The notes under the pieces: generated by a model | What the model was told of the DNA's origin: nothing | The model's input: only the letters and a program-made list of their open reading frames with translations | Database searches by the model: none | Position numbers and translations under genes: made by a program | In this document: piece by piece, positions 35,950 to 38,429 of the stretch | Numbering within the stretch: position 1 is the stretch's first letter | Layout: each line of letters starts with the position of its first letter | IMG/VR virus record: IMGVR_UViG_3300045921_000952 | Location: 1 to 38,429 of that record | DNA: 38,429 nucleotides | Direction: 5' to 3' (one strand) | Origin: a virus

Positions 35950-36271
35950 CCTCCTGCTCGAAGACATTGAGTGCGCTAGCCCCACGAGGAGCACTGCCAA
36001 CAACGTGATTGAGATCGTGCCGTCCAAGCGCTTGGAAGGGCGCTGGGAAGTATACACAGGAGAAAGCCGGGCTTACGAGTGCGCCGACCTGAAAGCCGCC
36101 ATTGAGTACGCCGTGCGGCAGTGGTCGCGTTATCCGTTTACGGAAATTACCGTGATCACGCCTGAAGCCGAAGGCGTCGAAAGCAGGCGCATTAGCATAA
36201 AGTCGCGCACGGCTGACGAAGCCCAGCGCGACGTGCAAAAAAATTGCGACGACTGCGGCGACGCTGACTAG
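35912..36271 (+). CDS. Putative capsid-targeted internal protein 3 (LLE motif)
   Basis: A 119-residue protein, MDLKKSTMKKLIDLLLEDIE; a start at the second Met (35933) would place KKLIDLLLE at the N-terminus as in the related proteins. After a Thr/Ser linker it has a beta-alpha-beta pattern (RLEGRWEVYTGESRAYECAD, LKAAIEYAVRQWSRYPFTEI) and ends with KNCDDCGDAD. It overlaps the small basic gene by 38 bases. The shared N-terminal motif with two nearby genes is the main clue. Confidence 0.6.
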   Translation: MDLKKSTMKKLIDLLLEDIECASPTRSTANNVIEIVPSKRLEGRWEVYTGESRAYECADLKAAIEYAVRQWSRYPFTEITVITPEAEGVESRRISIKSRTADEAQRDVQKNCDDCGDAD

Positions 36272-36341
36272 CTTACCTTTCATCGTACCAAGGCAAGCCA
36301 GGGCCGCCCCAGGAAATGTCTGAAAATGGACACTTGTTTTC

Positions 36342-36966
36342 TCATACTTGAGAGGCCCGACCATGCAAAGCCGCTCCCGCCCGCGCCGGAATGCGCACCA
36401 GGGCTTGCGTGACGAGCTCCCAGCCGTCTGCCTCGACATTGGCCAGCATGGCGGCCCAAGATTGTTTCGCGTTCATAGGCAAATAAACGATGTCGGGGAG
36501 CACAAGCTCCCACTCTTTGCCCGACCGTGGGCGCGGCGGGAGTGGGCGGCGCGCCAGGAGCGCTACAGCTCCACGCCACACGGCCTCCTCCATCCCGTGT
36601 CCGGTCTTGGCCGCCACGCCGGCCACGTCAGCAGGGCAGCCGGCCCGGATAAGGGCCTTGGCCCGCCATAGCCAGGCCAGCGTCCGGGTGGATGGATTGG
36701 TGCCAACCAGCACCACCAGGCCACGGCTGTATTCGCCCTTGCCGGCCACCTTTCGGACGCGCCAACCATCCGCCTCCCAGTCTGGCGGCGTTGTCGGCTG
36801 GCCGTTGGCGCGGCCTCCCAGCCGCCCGTCCCCTGGTTTGCCCGCCGCATCGTGGGGTGACCTCCCGCGCGTGGTAAAGCCCCAGCTGCCGCAAGTGCTT
36901 ACTGCAGCTGTCGGCTAGCTTTTTAGCCAAGCTGGTCAAGTCGTTGTCGTGGTTGTCGTCACACAT
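36342..36966 (-). pseudogene. GC-rich gene broken by a single-nucleotide frameshift
   Basis: From ATG 36966 the frame MCDDNHDNDLTSLAKKLADS continues to HAREVTP. In a second frame the protein continues HDAAGKPGDGRLGGRANG, then WEADGWRVRKVAGKGEYSRG, LVVLVGTNPSTRTLAWLWRA and a natural C-terminus stopping at 36342. Deleting one base in the four-C run (plus-strand G at 36854-36857) joins them into 207 codons. The GC-rich codon use differs from neighbouring genes and suggests acquisition by transfer. Part of the downstream frame can also start at GTG 36749. No family is recognised. It could be a decaying gene or a sequence error. Confidence 0.4.
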
Positions 36967-37657
36967 ACGTTGCCGGTGGCACTCTATACCGTGCTGCGTG
37001 CCGCTTGTTACCACTTCCGCTACCTTTGTTATGCCTTTTCCCTTGTGGCCCGGCACGGCCTGCCATAGTGCCTGCAGCCTTACACGGTCCTGTTGCCTTA
37101 CGGTATGACGCGGTGTAACCTGTGGTCACGTGGCTGTGTGGTGGTGAAGTAAGAAAAGTGAGGTTGCCTGCAGTGCTGCCGCAGAAGTGCCGTGTAAAGA
37201 CAGCCACAGAAGTGTGCCTACTTGGGCGGGGCTTGCTGGGCACTTCCCGCCCTATCTCGCAGGCACGCGCGCGCGTATAAGGAACGCGAAGTTATGGGCG
37301 GGACGCGTGACGGACGTGGCCGTAAAGCACAGCTTGTTGGACTCAAACCAAGTCAAGGCGTGCTTGGGGTGTTGCCTTGCCAAGCGTGAAGACAACTCAA
37401 GCTTGCCAACTAAGTTGGTAAAACAAGGCAAACTATGTAAGGACTACACAGGCGCGATTAACGCCTTACAACTTCCAACTTCCACCTTACAACTTACACG
37501 CACCCTTGGCACTCGTGGCCGTTAAAAAATTAAAAGTGTCTGCCGTGTTTAAGTTGGCTTTTGGCTTTTCCTAACACACACATATCTTCCCACGTGCGTC
37601 ATTGCACGGTTCACACATATTGTGCTTCTTTCACCGCCGATGCCTACACGGCAGACG
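36967..37657. other. About 690 bp without a convincing gene
   Basis: No coding frame with natural protein character is seen on either strand. The stretch has a GC-rich inverted repeat GGGCGGG/CCCGCCC (about 37227-37255, 15-base loop), (CG/GC)-rich tracts near 37266-37275, and two copies of CCTTACAACTT (37464-37474 and 37485-37495, period 21), then AT-rich sequence and CACACA runs near the next gene. Candidates are a replication origin, a packaging or end region, or an untranslated RNA. Nothing proves any of these. Confidence 0.5.
37464..37495. repeat. Direct repeat CCTTACAACTT, period 21
   Basis: Two exact 11-base copies begin 21 bases apart within the gene-free stretch, with ACTTCCAACTTCCA between them. 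Confidence 0.7.
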
Positions 37658-37663
37658 TAGTTA
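37658..37663 (+). promoter_or_regulatory. Late-type GTAGTTA box
   Basis: CGTAGTTA lies 8 bases before ATG 37672. The spacing is slightly longer than in other copies. Confidence 0.45.
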
Positions 37664-37671
37664 AGAACAGC

Positions 37672-38058
37672 ATGGCTGAAGTCGAAGTCAACGCAGACAT
37701 CTCTGTCACCGCGGTGGCGACAGGTCGGCACCGGCTTAACGTGGTCGCACGGCGCGTGCCTGACGACACCCTTGAGCGCGAGGCGCGGCGCGGCAGTTGG
37801 AAGCTGGAGGTTAACGACAACTACGAGGGCACGCTTTACCGCAGCTGGACGGTGTTTCCTGGCGACGGCGTGGACGACCTAGACCGTGTCATCCGGTGGG
37901 CGCTAACCCACCCGCGCGGCGAAGTTTGCCTGATCACTGAAAATTTTGGCCGGTGGGAGTGCTCGATAAAAGACCTCGTGGCCATGCGGCGCGCGTTTGA
38001 GCAGGCTTACGGCCCGCGCGACAAGATCAACGTCTACGCGCCGCTTGAGACTTTATGA
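37672..38058 (+). CDS. Unknown protein, possible virion component
   Basis: A 128-residue protein started at ATG 37672 (MAEVEVNADISVTAVATGRH). The longer in-frame ORF from 37561 runs through sequence of the gene-free stretch and lacks coding character. It has a beta-like opening, LEVNDNYEGTLYRSWTVFPG, a helix DLDRVIRWALTHPRGEVCLI and ENFGRWECSIKDLVAMRRAF. The stop overlaps the next gene by ATGA. The late-type box and coupling to a structural-type gene suggest a role in the virion, but no family is recognised. Confidence 0.6.
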   Translation: MAEVEVNADISVTAVATGRHRLNVVARRVPDDTLEREARRGSWKLEVNDNYEGTLYRSWTVFPGDGVDDLDRVIRWALTHPRGEVCLITENFGRWECSIKDLVAMRRAFEQAYGPRDKINVYAPLETL

Positions 38059-38429
38059 TGTCAAACTACGCGAAAACCGCGCAAGTTAACTGGCTGCTGC
38101 ACGACAGCGCGGCAAGCTTTAGCGTGGCGATATTTGTGGTCAACCCAAACTTCGCGTCTGGGCTTGGCGGCACCGAGGCGGCTGGCGGAAATTACGCCCG
38201 CCAGCCGGTCATATTTTCAACCACGTTGAACGGCCAGGCGTTTAGCGCTAACCAGCAGCAGTGGACCGCGGGCTTAAACATCGCCGCGGGCACCTACGCC
38301 GGCTGGGCTGTCTATGACAGCGAAAATCGGCTTATCTTTGGCGCCCCATTTGCCGCGCCGGTCACCCTTGAGGCTGGCGACAGCCTGTCGTTTAAGTCCG
38401 GCAGCATCTCGTACACCTTGCATGGCTGA
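38055..38429 (+). CDS. Probable virion surface or fibre-associated beta-sandwich protein
   Basis: A 124-residue protein ending with TGA at the right edge of the window. The sequence has repeated beta-strand segments: NWLLHDSAASFSVAIFVVNP, QPVIFSTTLNGQAFSANQQQ, AAGTYAGWAVYDSENRLIFG and LEAGDSLSFKSGSISYTL. The pattern of a WAVYD strand, then LIFG, then a GDSLSF-x-SGSISYTL ending is common in small tail-associated phage proteins. ATG 38055 (a second ATG at 38058 is possible) overlaps the preceding stop. The role is inferred from pattern and context. Confidence 0.6.
   Translation: MMSNYAKTAQVNWLLHDSAASFSVAIFVVNPNFASGLGGTEAAGGNYARQPVIFSTTLNGQAFSANQQQWTAGLNIAAGTYAGWAVYDSENRLIFGAPFAAPVTLEAGDSLSFKSGSISYTLHG

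Noticed and set aside
36490-36918. 142-codon plus-strand ORF in the GC-rich region
   Set aside because: It is Ser/Pro/Arg/Ala-rich shadow sequence opposite the interrupted minus-strand gene, which has better protein character after repair of one base.
37227-37255. GGGCGGG/CCCGCCC as a rho-independent terminator
   Set aside because: No T tract follows and the loop is 15 bases; kept only as a note in the gene-free region.
37315-37385. Possible tRNA near TTGGACTCAAACCAA
   Set aside because: It forms a short hairpin, but the loop lacks the TTCRA T-loop sequence and no acceptor or anticodon arms are found.
1-38429. CRISPR array
   Set aside because: No regularly spaced 20-40 bp repeats with unique spacers were seen; the only tandem repeats are 6-18 bp in coding sequence, plus two 14-bp palindromes.
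1-38429. Insertion sequence or transposase
   Set aside because: No transposase motifs or terminal inverted repeats with target duplications were noticed on reading both strands.

Overview
The window is part of the genome of a large tailed bacteriophage with a contractile (myovirus) tail. T4-type tail genes are present: a sheath (4341-6539), a gp19-like tube (6548-7159), a gp6-like baseplate wedge (12223-14583), a baseplate hub gene cut by the left edge (1-717) and probable neck and tail-completion genes (2279-4314). Around them lie phage-type nucleotide, DNA, lysis and sugar-transfer enzymes. Genes are tightly packed, often with ATGA overlaps, and switch strand in blocks. Almost no start codon has a Shine-Dalgarno sequence; instead -10-like boxes lie 4-8 bases before many starts, as expected for leaderless mRNAs. 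The host cannot be named from the sequence. Deinococcota/Thermus-type or other hosts that tolerate leaderless mRNAs are reasonable guesses, but only guesses.

Layout. 1-2262 (minus): hub, class II glutamine amidotransferase, zinc-ribbon DUF559/Vsr-like nuclease and a small unknown. 2279-7538 (plus): neck, tail completion, sheath, tube and a lipoprotein. 7539-12131 (minus): holin, amidoligase 1, a dCMP-hydroxymethylase-like thymidylate synthase homologue, a dNMP kinase fused to a UDG-like domain, a methyltransferase, an unknown and a SLOG/molybdenum-carrier-like protein. 12223-14583 and 14989-15763 (plus): baseplate wedge and small structural genes. 15756-17649 (minus): Dam-like methylase, 5'-nucleotidase, lysozyme and a ribbon-helix-helix-like protein. 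17689-19805 (minus): SNF2 helicase whose 3' end overlaps a tRNA-Leu. 19844-24844: glycosyltransferases, a baseplate hub-assembly-like gene and a flap nuclease. 24701-32825 (minus): one long operon running from amidoligase 2 through two sigma-like factors to a 970-residue fusion of a peptidoglycan-binding domain, two glycosyltransferases and a glycosidase-type propeller. 32927-38429: small genes, a further glycosyltransferase, a holin-like gene, an aberrant tRNA-like RNA, three proteins sharing an N-terminal LLE motif, a broken GC-rich gene, about 700 bp without genes, and two probable late genes.

How it fits together. Five minus-strand units begin with the same promoter: TTGTTTACAA (TTTACA as -35), 16-17 bases, GGTANNNN as extended -10, then exactly 5 bases to the ATG. 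They drive the amidotransferase, both amidoligases, the helicase and the lysozyme operon. A sixth copy of the -35 element lies upstream of the SLOG/modification operon. Virion-type genes on the plus strand instead carry TGTAGTTA 4-8 bases before the start. The early-type operon encodes two sigma-like proteins that could recognise the second class. I infer a regulon linking amide-bond chemistry (two amidoligases plus an amidotransferase) with cytosine-type base modification and extensive sugar transfer. This is the strongest candidate for an undescribed system here.

Caution: three genes are broken by 1-2 nt indels at short repeats ((CG)5, T6, C4). This may be biology, but assembly error must be excluded.
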